A stretch of DNA of 64,000 nucleotides, from positions 1 to 64,000 of the forward strand of contig NZ_JAFAGT010000040.1 of the NCBI RefSeq assembly GCF_019237615.1, written 5' to 3'. Position numbers and translations under genes: made by a program. The notes beneath the pieces are model-generated. The model saw only the letters and a program-made list of their open reading frames with translations, was not told the origin of the DNA and did no database searches. Source of the DNA: Roseateles sp. (GTDB taxonomy: Bacteria; Pseudomonadota; Gammaproteobacteria; Burkholderiales; Burkholderiaceae_C). Shown one piece after another: positions 44,707 through 54,947 of the stretch (the first letter of the stretch is position 1; every line of letters begins with the position of its first letter).

Positions 44707-47268
44707 TCATTTGGCCTGGGCCTCGCGCAGCGTCTGCACCACCGGCCGCTGCAGCACGCCGCGCAGGCTCCACCAGCCAGCGCTCCAGGCCAGCAGTGCG
44801 CCCACCGCGGCGCTGGCCAGGGGCACCCAGGGCTTGAGCTGCCAGTCGAACTGGAAGACGTAGCGTGCCAGCAGTGCCGCCAGCACCAGCGCCACCGCAC
44901 CGGCCAGGAAACCCGCCAGCGCGCCGACGCCCAGCAGCTCGGCACGCTGTACCTGGGCCAGCAGCGAGGACGGCGCGCCCAAGGCGCGCATCAGGGCGAA
45001 CTCGCGCGTGCGCGCCTCGCGGGTGCTGCCCACGGCGGCCAGCAGCACCACCAGGCCGGTCGCCAGCGTGAAGCCGAACAGGAACTGCACGGCCTGGATG
45101 ACCTGGTTCAGCACGCCCTGCACCTGGTTGAGCTGGGCCGACACGTCGATGACGGTCAGGTTGGGGAACTGCCGCGCCAGCGCGCGGTCCAGCTTGGCGG
45201 CCGGAGGGCTGCGGTAGGCGGCGATCTGCGTGGACGGCAGATCGGGGAGCTCCGCGGCCTCGAACAGCACGAAGAAATTGACCCGCATCGACGACCAGTC
45301 CACCTTGCGCAGGCTGGTGACGCGGCCCTGCACCGGCTGGCCGGCGATGTCGAAGGCCAGTCGGTCGCCCAGCTTGAGCCCCAGCGAGTGCGCCAGGCCC
45401 TCTTCCACGCTCATGCCCATCTCGCCCGGTTTCGTGTCTCCCCAGCGGCCGGCCACGATCTGGTTGTGCGCCGGCTGCGTGGCGGCGTTGCTGAGGTTGA
45501 ATTCGCGCTCGGCCAGGCGCTGGGCACGCGCCTCGGCGAAGTGCCGGCCCTGCACGGCCTCGCCGTTGATCGCCGTCAGCCGGCCGCGGATCATGGGATA
45601 CCAGTCGTAGCCTTGCACGCCGGCATCGGCCAGCGTCTTGCGGAAGGCCTCGGCCTGGTCGGGCTGGATGTTGATGACGAAGCGGTCGGGCGCCGACGCC
45701 GGCGTGGCCTGGCGCCAGCTGGAGACCAGGTCGGTGCGCAGCAGCACCAGCAGCGCCAGCGCCAGCAGACCCACGGCCAGCGACGCCACCTGCATGACGG
45801 CAAAGCCCGGCCGCGCGGCGACCTGGCGCGTCGCCAGCAGCAGCCAGCGCGGCACGCCCGCGCCGCTGACATTGCTGGGCACGATGCGCCGCAGCAATTT
45901 CACGGCAACCCAGGCCAGCAGCGCGAACAGCAGCACCGCGCCGGCAAAGCCCGCTGCCGCGATGCCGCCCAGCATCAGGTCGTCGGCCAGCACCACGAGG
46001 ATGGCGGCCAGGCCCACCACGCCCGCGCCCAGCACCAGCAGCGAGCCGGCCTTGGGCGCGCCCAGGTCGCGGCGGATCACGCGCAGCGGCGGCACGGCCG
46101 CCAGCTGCAGCACCGGCGGCAGCCCGAAACCCAGCAGCAGCGACAGCCCCAGTCCCAGCCCCAGCAGCGCCGGCCAGATGCTGGGCGGCGGCAGGCTCAC
46201 GTCGACGAGGCCGGCCAGCAGCGACACGAAGACCTGGTGCAGGCCCAGGCCCACCAGGACGCCGGCCAGGCTGGCGGCCAGGCCGGCCAGCGCGAACTCC
46301 AGGCCATAGGCCCAGGCGATGCGCCGCTGCGGCTGACCCAGCACGCGCAGCATGGCGCAGGCGTCCAGGTGGCGAGCCGCGAAGTCGCGCGCCGCCAGCG
46401 CCACGGCCACGGCTGCCAGCAGGGCCGACAGCATCGCGACGAGGCGCAGGAAGCGCGCCGCGCGGTCCAGCGTCTGGCGCATCTCGGGCCGCCCCGATTC
46501 CAGCGACTCCAGTCGCACGCCGCGCAGCCCGTCCTTCTTGATCTGTTGCTCGGCCGCGTCGACGAAGCGCCGCACGGCGTCCGGTGCCGCGCCTGGGCCG
46601 GGCACCAGCGCCAGGCGGTAGGTGATGCGGCTGGCCGGCTGCACCAGGTGGGTGGAGGCCAGGTCGGACTCGGCCAGCAGCACGCGCGGCGCGAAGTTCA
46701 TGAAGCCGGCGCCGCGGTCGGGCTCGGTCTCGATGAGGGCGCCCACCCGCAACTGGCTGTCGCCCAGCAGCAGCGGGTCGCCCGGCTTCAGCCCCAGGCC
46801 GTCGGCAACGGCCGGGTCTATCCAGACCTCGCCAGCCGCTGGCGCGTCGCCGCGGCCGGGCAGGGCCTCGCGCAGCGCGATGCGGCCGCGCAGCGGATAG
46901 CCCGCGCTGACCGCCTTGACGGCGACCAGGCGGCTCTCGCCGCCCTGGGCATCGGTCGCGCGCGCCATGCTCGGGAAGGTGGCGCTGCGTACCGCCGCCA
47001 GCTTCAGCTCGCGGGCCAGGTCGACCAGGGGCTGGGGTGTGGGCTGGTCGCTGGCGACGACGGCGTCGCCGCCCAGCAACTGGGCCGCATCGCGGCGCAG
47101 GCCCTGGTCCAGCCGGTCCGACAGGAAGGCCACCGCGCACAGCGCGGCGACGGCCAGGGCCACGGCCAGCATCAGCAGGCGCAGCTCGCCGGCGCGCCAG
47201 TCCCGCAGCAGCTGGCGCCAGGCAATCGACAACGTGGCGGGCGGACGCGAAACGGCAGGGGACGACAT
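44707..47268 (-). CDS. FtsX-type ABC transporter permease (YbbP-like)
   Basis: An 853-residue permease. One N-terminal helix (LRLLMLAVALAVAALCAVAF) precedes a MacB-like periplasmic domain. Two FtsX blocks of membrane helices follow, the first near LRLVAMLSALLAAVAVALAA and the second near LFGFTLATGLVVLLAAVGST with REFALMRALGAPSSLLAQVQ. YbbP of E. coli works with the ATPase YbbA and lies beside tesA; neither partner is encoded next to this gene. The start at 47268 gives the conserved SIAWRQLLRDWRAGELRLL beginning. Confidence 0.9.
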   Translation of the reverse strand: MSSPAVSRPPATLSIAWRQLLRDWRAGELRLLMLAVALAVAALCAVAFLSDRLDQGLRRDAAQLLGGDAVVASDQPTPQPLVDLARELKLAAVRSATFPSMARATDAQGGESRLVAVKAVSAGYPLRGRIALREALPGRGDAPAAGEVWIDPAVADGLGLKPGDPLLLGDSQLRVGALIETEPDRGAGFMNFAPRVLLAESDLASTHLVQPASRITYRLALVPGPGAAPDAVRRFVDAAEQQIKKDGLRGVRLESLESGRPEMRQTLDRAARFLRLVAMLSALLAAVAVALAARDFAARHLDACAMLRVLGQPQRRIAWAYGLEFALAGLAASLAGVLVGLGLHQVFVSLLAGLVDVSLPPPSIWPALLGLGLGLSLLLGFGLPPVLQLAAVPPLRVIRRDLGAPKAGSLLVLGAGVVGLAAILVVLADDLMLGGIAAAGFAGAVLLFALLAWVAVKLLRRIVPSNVSGAGVPRWLLLATRQVAARPGFAVMQVASLAVGLLALALLVLLRTDLVSSWRQATPASAPDRFVINIQPDQAEAFRKTLADAGVQGYDWYPMIRGRLTAINGEAVQGRHFAEARAQRLAEREFNLSNAATQPAHNQIVAGRWGDTKPGEMGMSVEEGLAHSLGLKLGDRLAFDIAGQPVQGRVTSLRKVDWSSMRVNFFVLFEAAELPDLPSTQIAAYRSPPAAKLDRALARQFPNLTVIDVSAQLNQVQGVLNQVIQAVQFLFGFTLATGLVVLLAAVGSTREARTREFALMRALGAPSSLLAQVQRAELLGVGALAGFLAGAVALVLAALLARYVFQFDWQLKPWVPLASAAVGALLAWSAGWWSLRGVLQRPVVQTLREAQAK

Positions 47269-47302
47269 GCGCGCGACTGTAGCCGCGCGGCGGTGCGAAA
47301 GC

Positions 47303-48247
47303 TCAGTCCGTGGTGGCGGCCCAGGTGGTGCGGGCCGCCTCGCGCCAAGCCGGCTCGGCCGCCTCGGCGCGCTGCAGGCCGCGCAGGGCCGCAGCGCGGG
47401 CCCCTGCGCGGTCGCCCGCGTCCAGGCGCAGCCGGGCGAGATTGATCCAGGCCACGGCGCTGTCGTGGCGCTGTGCGGCGGACTCGAAGGCGGTGCGCGC
47501 GCCAACGGCGTCGCCGGCTGCGTTCAGCGTGTTGCCCAGGCCGATGCCGGCCAGTAGATTGCCCGGCCAGCGTGCCAGCAGCGCGCGCCAGGCCTGGGCG
47601 GCCCGCCCCGGCGGCGCGGCGCGCTCGAAGCCGAGGGCGGCCTCCTGCGCATCGGCCTCGGTCGCGGTGGCGGCCAACTGCTCGGGCGGCAGCACGGCGA
47701 TGGCCCAGCGGCCGGCGCGCGTCCAGGTGTAGTCGAAGGTGCGCAGCGGCAGCGTGGCGCGCTCGGTCGTGCCACTGCGCAGGATGATCTCGCGCGCTTC
47801 CAGGTCGTAGCCGACGACGACGGCGTAATGCCAGCGCGGGATGAGCTCCAGGCCCAGGTTCTGCAGCACGACGACGACATGGCCGGCCGCGACCTCGCGC
47901 AGCAGCGCCTCCAGCTCGCGCGGCAGCCGGGTCGCCACGGCGCCCTGGCGGCGGGCGCCGCCCAGCATCTCCAGCTGCAGCGTGCCGGCCCGCGAGGGCA
48001 GGAAGACGGCGTCGGCCAGGCGGTCGGGGTCGGCGGGCAGGCCGATGTCGGCCAGCGCCGTGGCGAGGGCGGCGGGGCCGCAGTGGTCGCGCGTCTGCGG
48101 GAAGAAGGGCGTCTCTGCACGCTCGACGCGCGGCGGGAGGTCGGGCGGCGGCTTGGCCAGCAGCGCAGCCGTCTGCGGCGGCGTGAAGAACGTCGCGCAG
48201 CCGGACAGCAGCAGTGCGGCCAGCGCCGCGGCGCAACGGGCGATCAA
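47303..48247 (-). CDS. PA2778-family cysteine peptidase lipoprotein with TPR tail
   Basis: A 314-residue protein. The signal peptide ends in the lipobox LLSGC. A C39-like peptidase domain follows, with the cysteine in TRDHCGPAALATALADIG and the histidine in IPRWHYAVVVGYDLEAREII. The last 110 residues are TPR-like helices (AWRALLARWPGNLLAGIGLG). Family members almost always pair with a PA2779-type small membrane protein, as here with a 4-base overlap. Substrate unknown; the partner is a natural candidate. Confidence 0.88.
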   Translation of the reverse strand: MIARCAAALAALLLSGCATFFTPPQTAALLAKPPPDLPPRVERAETPFFPQTRDHCGPAALATALADIGLPADPDRLADAVFLPSRAGTLQLEMLGGARRQGAVATRLPRELEALLREVAAGHVVVVLQNLGLELIPRWHYAVVVGYDLEAREIILRSGTTERATLPLRTFDYTWTRAGRWAIAVLPPEQLAATATEADAQEAALGFERAAPPGRAAQAWRALLARWPGNLLAGIGLGNTLNAAGDAVGARTAFESAAQRHDSAVAWINLARLRLDAGDRAGARAAALRGLQRAEAAEPAWREAARTTWAATTD

Positions 48248-48645
48248 CGCATCGAGCGCGTGAACGGGAACACCTTGGTCAGGCCGAGGATGTCGGTCAC
48301 CAGCAGGATGATGAAGATGGTGAACAGCACGCCGACGACGTCGCTGCTGCCGGCCGGGGCGTTGTCGATCTGCGTCAGCATCTGCTGGGCCTCGGTATCG
48401 GTCAGTGCGTCGACGCGGGCGCGCATCTCGTCGACGGCGACGCCGCGGGCCTGCAGCATGGCGGCGAGGTCGGCGCGGTCCAGCACGGCCTGCAGCTTGG
48501 CGTGGGCCTCGCTGCGGGCCGGTTGAAGGGCGGCGGCGGCCTGCTCGGTGCCGATCAGCGCCGTCGGCGCAGCCTGGGCCATGCCGCTGAAGACGACGGA
48601 GGCAACGAGGAGCGAGGTCAGTACGCGGCGGGCGGGGTTGTTCAT
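48244..48645 (-). CDS. PA2779-family small membrane protein
   Basis: A 133-residue protein. A signal peptide (LLVASVVFSGMAQA) is followed by a helical region with ARGVAVDEMRARVDALTDTE. A hydrophobic segment near the C-terminus reads VVGVLFTIFIILLVTDILGL and ends KVFPFTRSMR. This layout fits the PA2779 family, found beside PA2778-type peptidases. Function unknown. The start at 48645 has a GGAGCACGAC ribosome site. Confidence 0.87.
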   Translation of the reverse strand: MNNPARRVLTSLLVASVVFSGMAQAAPTALIGTEQAAAALQPARSEAHAKLQAVLDRADLAAMLQARGVAVDEMRARVDALTDTEAQQMLTQIDNAPAGSSDVVGVLFTIFIILLVTDILGLTKVFPFTRSMR

Positions 48646-48789
48646 GTCGTGCTCCTGTGGGCGGGCGATGTTGGAATGGGGCGGCATGCTAGGGCGGCCA
48701 GCGCGCCGTGGCGCGGTGCAGCCGCCATGTCGCGGCCTTGTCCTACATGTCCAGGCATGCCTGGCGATCACGTAAACTCGCGGCCCGAT

Positions 48790-48863
48790 GCGGGTGTAGT
48801 TCAATGGTAGAACTTCAGCTTCCCAAGCTGACTACGTGGGTTCGATTCCCATCACCCGCTCCA
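48790..48863 (+). tRNA. tRNA-Gly (anticodon CCC)
   Basis: A 74-base cloverleaf with encoded CCA. The acceptor stem GCGGGTG pairs with CACCCGC. The D arm contains AGTTCAATGGTAGAACT. The anticodon stem TCAGC/GCTGA encloses the loop TTCCCAA, giving anticodon CCC for GGG glycine codons. The T loop is TTCGATT. A TAAACT at 48773-48778 may be its -10 box. Confidence 0.97.
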
Positions 48864-48900
48864 AATGCAGACGGCCCCTTTCGGGGCCGTTCGCATTTGG
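48861..48900 (+). terminator. two-tier hairpin directly after tRNA-Gly
   Basis: CCAAATGC/GCATTTGG form an outer 8-bp stem and ACGGCCCC/GGGGCCGT an inner 8-bp stem with loop TTTC. The 5' arm starts with the CCA end of the tRNA itself. It probably terminates or guides 3' processing of the tRNA transcript, though no T-run follows. Confidence 0.6.
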
Positions 48901-48948
48901 AACGAGACCCCGGGATGGGATTCCGCTGCCTTGACGGCCTCGCCGCCC

Positions 48949-49416
48949 TCAGGGCTGCCCCCCCCCCCCGCCACTTCGCAGCAAGGCCCCCGCGAGCTCC
49001 CGCAGATGGGGCTCGGGATCGCTGGTCGACAGTGCGCGCAGCCGCTGCAGCATGGCCGGCGATGTCAGCGTCGCGGCCGCGCTCAGGGCCACCTTGCGCA
49101 CACCGGCGTCCGGGTCGTGCTGCAGCGCATCGAACAAGGCCTCGCCATGCGCGGGGGCGAGGTTGCGGATGCCCGCGGCGGCGGCCACGCGCATCAGCGG
49201 TTCGCTGCGGCCCTGCGCCAGGCGCAGGGCGGTGGTGGCGTCGGGGTGGGGGATCAGGCTGGCCAGGTAGGTCGCCTTGCTGGCCAGCGCGAGGTCGGCG
49301 CCGCCGATCAACTGCTTGAGCGCCGGCAGCGCGGCGGCACCCAGGGTCCGGGCGGCGGCGGCGTAGTCGGGCTCCTCGGGGTCGAGCCAGGTCTTGACTT
49401 GCGGGATGTCGGCCAT
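48949..49416 (-). CDS. HEAT-repeat protein
   Basis: A 155-residue helical protein. Repeats of the HEAT/PBS type are visible: LPALKQLIGGADLALASKAT, PLMRVAAAAGIRNLA, ALQHDPDAGVRKVALSAAAT and LSTSDPEPHLRELAGALL. It has no signal peptide or membrane helix. It starts 19 bases after the metalloprotease stop with a strong GAGGAGC ribosome site, so the two are probably cotranscribed and may act together. The C-terminus is encoded by a run of twelve G (SGGGGGQP), prone to length change. Confidence 0.82.
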   Translation of the reverse strand: MADIPQVKTWLDPEEPDYAAAARTLGAAALPALKQLIGGADLALASKATYLASLIPHPDATTALRLAQGRSEPLMRVAAAAGIRNLAPAHGEALFDALQHDPDAGVRKVALSAAATLTSPAMLQRLRALSTSDPEPHLRELAGALLRSGGGGGQP

Positions 49417-49435
49417 GGTGCTTGCTCCTCGGGAC

Positions 49436-51169
49436 TCAGGTGGCGAAGGTCATCGGCGCGGCGCGCATGGTGTTCACCTCGGTGCTCACCAGGTCGGGCG
49501 GCGGGTTGGTGATGTTGGCCGTGCCGTTGCCGGTCATCAGCCGGTTGTTGTCGTTCACGTGTGGCAGGCCCAGCACATGGCCCACCTCGTGAGCCATGGT
49601 CCACTGCGTGGCGATGGACGCCACGACGGCGCCGGGTCGCCCGGCGGGATGGGCGGCGCAGCCGTTGTAGGCCGGTACCGTGGAGCGCACGAAGTAGACG
49701 ACGACATCGCTGCCCCAGGCGAAGTTGCGGTTGCCGAACAAGGTGTTCTGCTCGCCGGTGGTACTGCCCATCGTGCAGGCCCCCACGTCGCAGTCCACCA
49801 GGGCGGGCAAGTTCAGCGTCTCGGTGCTGACGCGGTGCACGCGGATGCCGACCGCCTCGTAGACCCTCTGCATGGCCTGCATCATCTGGTCGATGGGCAG
49901 CGTGGGGGTGGACAGCACCTTGATGTGCAGTCGCACCGTCTGCTCGCCGACCTCGAAGCGGTTGTCCGCCGTGTTGAGCAGCCAGCCGCCGGCAAATCGC
50001 GTGCCGTTGGCGGCCATGGTCAGCGCGTCGAAGCCGCTGCCGGTGAAGCGCAGCAGGCCCAGGCCCCAGGGGCTGGTGACGAGCAGGTCGGCGCGGTTGT
50101 CTCCGTTGAAGTCGCTGACCGCGTCGAAGTGGTTGTCGGCCGTGTTGAGCAGCCAGCCGCCGAAGCGCGTGCCGTTGGCGGCCATCGCCGGCACGCTGAA
50201 GCTGCTGCCGGCGAGCTTGAGCACGCCCAGGCCCCAGGGGCTGGTGACGATGAGTTCGTTGCGACCGTCACCGTCGAGATCGGCCGCCCGGATGATGCGA
50301 TTGTCCAGCGTGTTCAGCAGCCAGCCGCCGAAGCGGGTGCCGTTGGGCGCCATCAGCTTGGCGTTCAGCGTGTTGCCGGCCAGCCCCAGCACGCCCAGGC
50401 CCCAGGGGCTGGTGATGACGATGTCGGCACGGCCGTCGCCGTCGAGGTCGGCCAGCGTCACGATGTGGTTGTCGGCCGTGTTCAGCAGCCAGCCGCCGAA
50501 GCGCGTGCCGTTGGCGGCCATCACCGGCGCGGCGAAGCTGGCGCCGGCGAGCTTGAGCACGCCCAGCCCCCAGGGGCTGGTGACCATGAGTTCGTCGTGG
50601 CGGTCGCCGTCCAGGTCGCCGACCGCGCTGAAGCGGTTGTCAGCTGTGTTGAGCAGCCAGCCGCCGAAACGTGTGCCGTTGGCCGCCATCAGGATGCTGG
50701 TGAAGCCGGAGCCCGCGAGCTTGAGCACGCCCACGCCCCAGGGGCTGGTGACGAGGATCTCGTCGCGGCCGTCGCCGTCGAAGTCGCCGATCGGGCCAAA
50801 GCGGTTGTCGCCGGTGTTGAGCAGCCAGTCGCCGAAGCGCGTGCCGTTGGGCGCCATGACGACGGGCGCGAAGCTGGCGCCGATCTTGCGCAGCAGCGCG
50901 ATGCCCCAGGGGCTGGTGACCAGCATCTCGACGCGGCCGTCGCCGTCGAAGTCGCCGATCAGGTCGAGGCGGTTGTCGGCGGTATTCAGCAGCCAGCCGC
51001 CGAAGCGCGTGCCGTTGGCGGCCATCACCGTGGCCGAGAGCGCGCCTCCGGTCAGGCTGAGCAGTCCAAGGCCCCAGGGACTCGTCACGGGGATGTCGGC
51101 CCGCCCGTCACCATCGAAATCGCGTTTCCTCGTCACCATGGCGAGCTCCTCGAAGCGTGGAGCCGCCAT
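49436..51169 (-). CDS. zinc metalloprotease with seven FG-GAP/VCBS-like repeats
   Basis: A 577-residue protein. Residues 17-405 are seven tandem repeats with an exact 56-residue period. Each has a calcium-loop-like DFDGDGR, then VTSPWGLGVL, then MAANGTRFGGWLLNTADN. They should fold as a seven-bladed propeller. The C-terminal part is a metzincin protease: H527 in MAHEVGHVLGLPH and a Met-turn in NRLMTGNG. Four cysteines lie in the protease domain. No signal peptide is visible, which is odd for a calcium-binding protease with cysteines. ATG at 51169 was taken; 51139 is an alternative. The HEAT-repeat gene follows at once. Confidence 0.85.
   Translation of the reverse strand: MAAPRFEELAMVTRKRDFDGDGRADIPVTSPWGLGLLSLTGGALSATVMAANGTRFGGWLLNTADNRLDLIGDFDGDGRVEMLVTSPWGIALLRKIGASFAPVVMAPNGTRFGDWLLNTGDNRFGPIGDFDGDGRDEILVTSPWGVGVLKLAGSGFTSILMAANGTRFGGWLLNTADNRFSAVGDLDGDRHDELMVTSPWGLGVLKLAGASFAAPVMAANGTRFGGWLLNTADNHIVTLADLDGDGRADIVITSPWGLGVLGLAGNTLNAKLMAPNGTRFGGWLLNTLDNRIIRAADLDGDGRNELIVTSPWGLGVLKLAGSSFSVPAMAANGTRFGGWLLNTADNHFDAVSDFNGDNRADLLVTSPWGLGLLRFTGSGFDALTMAANGTRFAGGWLLNTADNRFEVGEQTVRLHIKVLSTPTLPIDQMMQAMQRVYEAVGIRVHRVSTETLNLPALVDCDVGACTMGSTTGEQNTLFGNRNFAWGSDVVVYFVRSTVPAYNGCAAHPAGRPGAVVASIATQWTMAHEVGHVLGLPHVNDNNRLMTGNGTANITNPPPDLVSTEVNTMRAAPMTFAT
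49955..51121 (-). repeat. seven 168-bp tandem repeats in the metalloprotease gene
   Basis: Coding repeats of 56 codons, six with exactly the same length and a seventh slightly shortened with one inserted alanine. TSPWG and NGTRF are invariant or nearly so in all copies. DNA similarity between copies is high enough for unequal crossing-over. Confidence 0.9.
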
Positions 51170-51204
51170 GCTCCGGGGGGCGTTCGGCACTGTCTTCAGC
51201 AGGT

Positions 51205-51244
51205 TTGTGGACCCGGCCCGTCGCGGCGCCCGCCGCGTCCACAA
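51205..51244. repeat. inverted repeat between metalloprotease and cyclase genes
   Basis: TTGTGGAC and GTCCACAA form perfect 8-bp arms around a 24-base GC-rich centre with its own pairing potential. It lies between the stop of the REC-GGDEF gene and the start of the metalloprotease gene, both leftward. It could act as a terminator separating them, though no T-run is present. Confidence 0.5.
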
Positions 51245-51256
51245 GTGAGGGGACGA

Positions 51257-52191
51257 TCAGCCCGCCACCCAGCTCACCCGCCCCCGCCCCGCCGCCTTGG
51301 CCAGATACAGCGCCCGGTCCGCCGCCTCGACCAGTCCCTGGGCCTGCGTGCCGGCCGACACGCCCAGGCTGATCGTCACGCTGCTCTCGATGGCCGGATG
51401 CGGCAGGGCCAGCTTGCGCACCGTGTCCTCCATCAGCTGCGCGACGCCGATGGCGCCGGCGAGATCCGTGTCGGGCAGCAGGCAGACGAACTCCTCGCCG
51501 CCGTAGCGTGCCAGCAGGTCGGTGGGGCGGCGCAGGCAGGCGCGCAGCGCGGTAGAGACGCGGCGCAGGCAGTCGTCGCCGGCCAGGTGGCCGAGGGCGT
51601 CGTTGAAGCGCTTGAAATGGTCCACGTCGGCCAGCACGACGGCCAGCGGCGCGCGCGTGCGCTGGGCGCGGCGCGCCTCGGCGGCGAGGCGCTCGTCGAA
51701 GTGGCGGCGGTTGTGCACGCCGGTCAGGCCGTCGACGAAGGCCAGCTCGCGCAGCAGGTCGGCCTGGGCCTTGAGCGTCAGCTGGGTGCGCACGCGGGCA
51801 CGCACGACGGTGGGGTTGAAGGGCTTGGTGATGAAGTCGGCTGCGCCGGCGTCCAGCGCGCGGGTCTCGTCCTCGGGCCGGTCCTGCGCGGTGACGAAGA
51901 TGACGGCGATGGCGCGCAGCTGCGGGTCGGCCTTCAGCTCCGCGCAGAGCTGATGGCCATCCATGCCGGGCATCTGCACGTCCAGCAGCACGAGGTCGGG
52001 CTGGCGCTCGCGGCACAGCTGCAGCGCGCGGGCGCCGTCGGTGGCCATCAGCACCTGGCAGTCGGCCGCGAAGACCCGGTGCAGGGCCTGGATGTTGACG
52101 GGCTGGTCGTCGACGATGAGCAGGCGCGGGCGGCGATCGGGCAACGCCGGGTCCTGCTGCAGCGTCACCAGGCCGGGCAGGGCGAGTTGCA

Positions 52192-52195
<4 letters not shown>
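51257..52195 (-). CDS. response regulator diguanylate cyclase (REC-GGDEF)
   Basis: A 312-residue cytoplasmic protein. The receiver domain has [18 protein letters not shown], phosphoacceptor D72 in [13 protein letters not shown] and K124 in ITKPFNP. The GGDEF domain has [19 protein letters not shown] and the loop GGEEF at 232-236. RPTD at 223-226 is an intact product-inhibition site. It should make c-di-GMP when phosphorylated. ATG at 52195 overlaps the stop of the hybrid kinase by four bases, so that kinase is the likely phosphodonor. Confidence 0.93.
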
Positions 52196-54816
<2,621 letters not shown>

Positions 54817-54825
54817 CGTTCTCCC

Positions 54826-54868
54826 GACTCGCTGGCGCCCGACGCTACCGGGTCGGGCGCTTCGAGTC
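54826..54868 (-). promoter_or_regulatory. leader hairpin of the hybrid kinase gene
   Basis: GCGCCCGAC (54835-54843) and GTCGGGCGC (54852-54860) pair over nine bases. Outer arms GACTCG (54826-54831) and CGAGTC (54863-54868) add a second stem. It ends directly before the GGGAGAACG ribosome site of the kinase gene. No T-run follows, so translational control or mRNA stability is more likely than termination of the upstream nucleotidase transcript. Confidence 0.55.
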
Positions 54869-54947
54869 TAGGGTGGGCGTCTCGGCACCCCGGGACGGGG
54901 TAGCCGCAAGAGGTTACAGGTTTGCCCTAGTGCCTCGGCGCGGTCTG

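Noticed and set aside
49955-51121. CRISPR-like regular repeat
   Set aside because: The 168-base period is coding, has no spacers of independent sequence and translates to a protein repeat.
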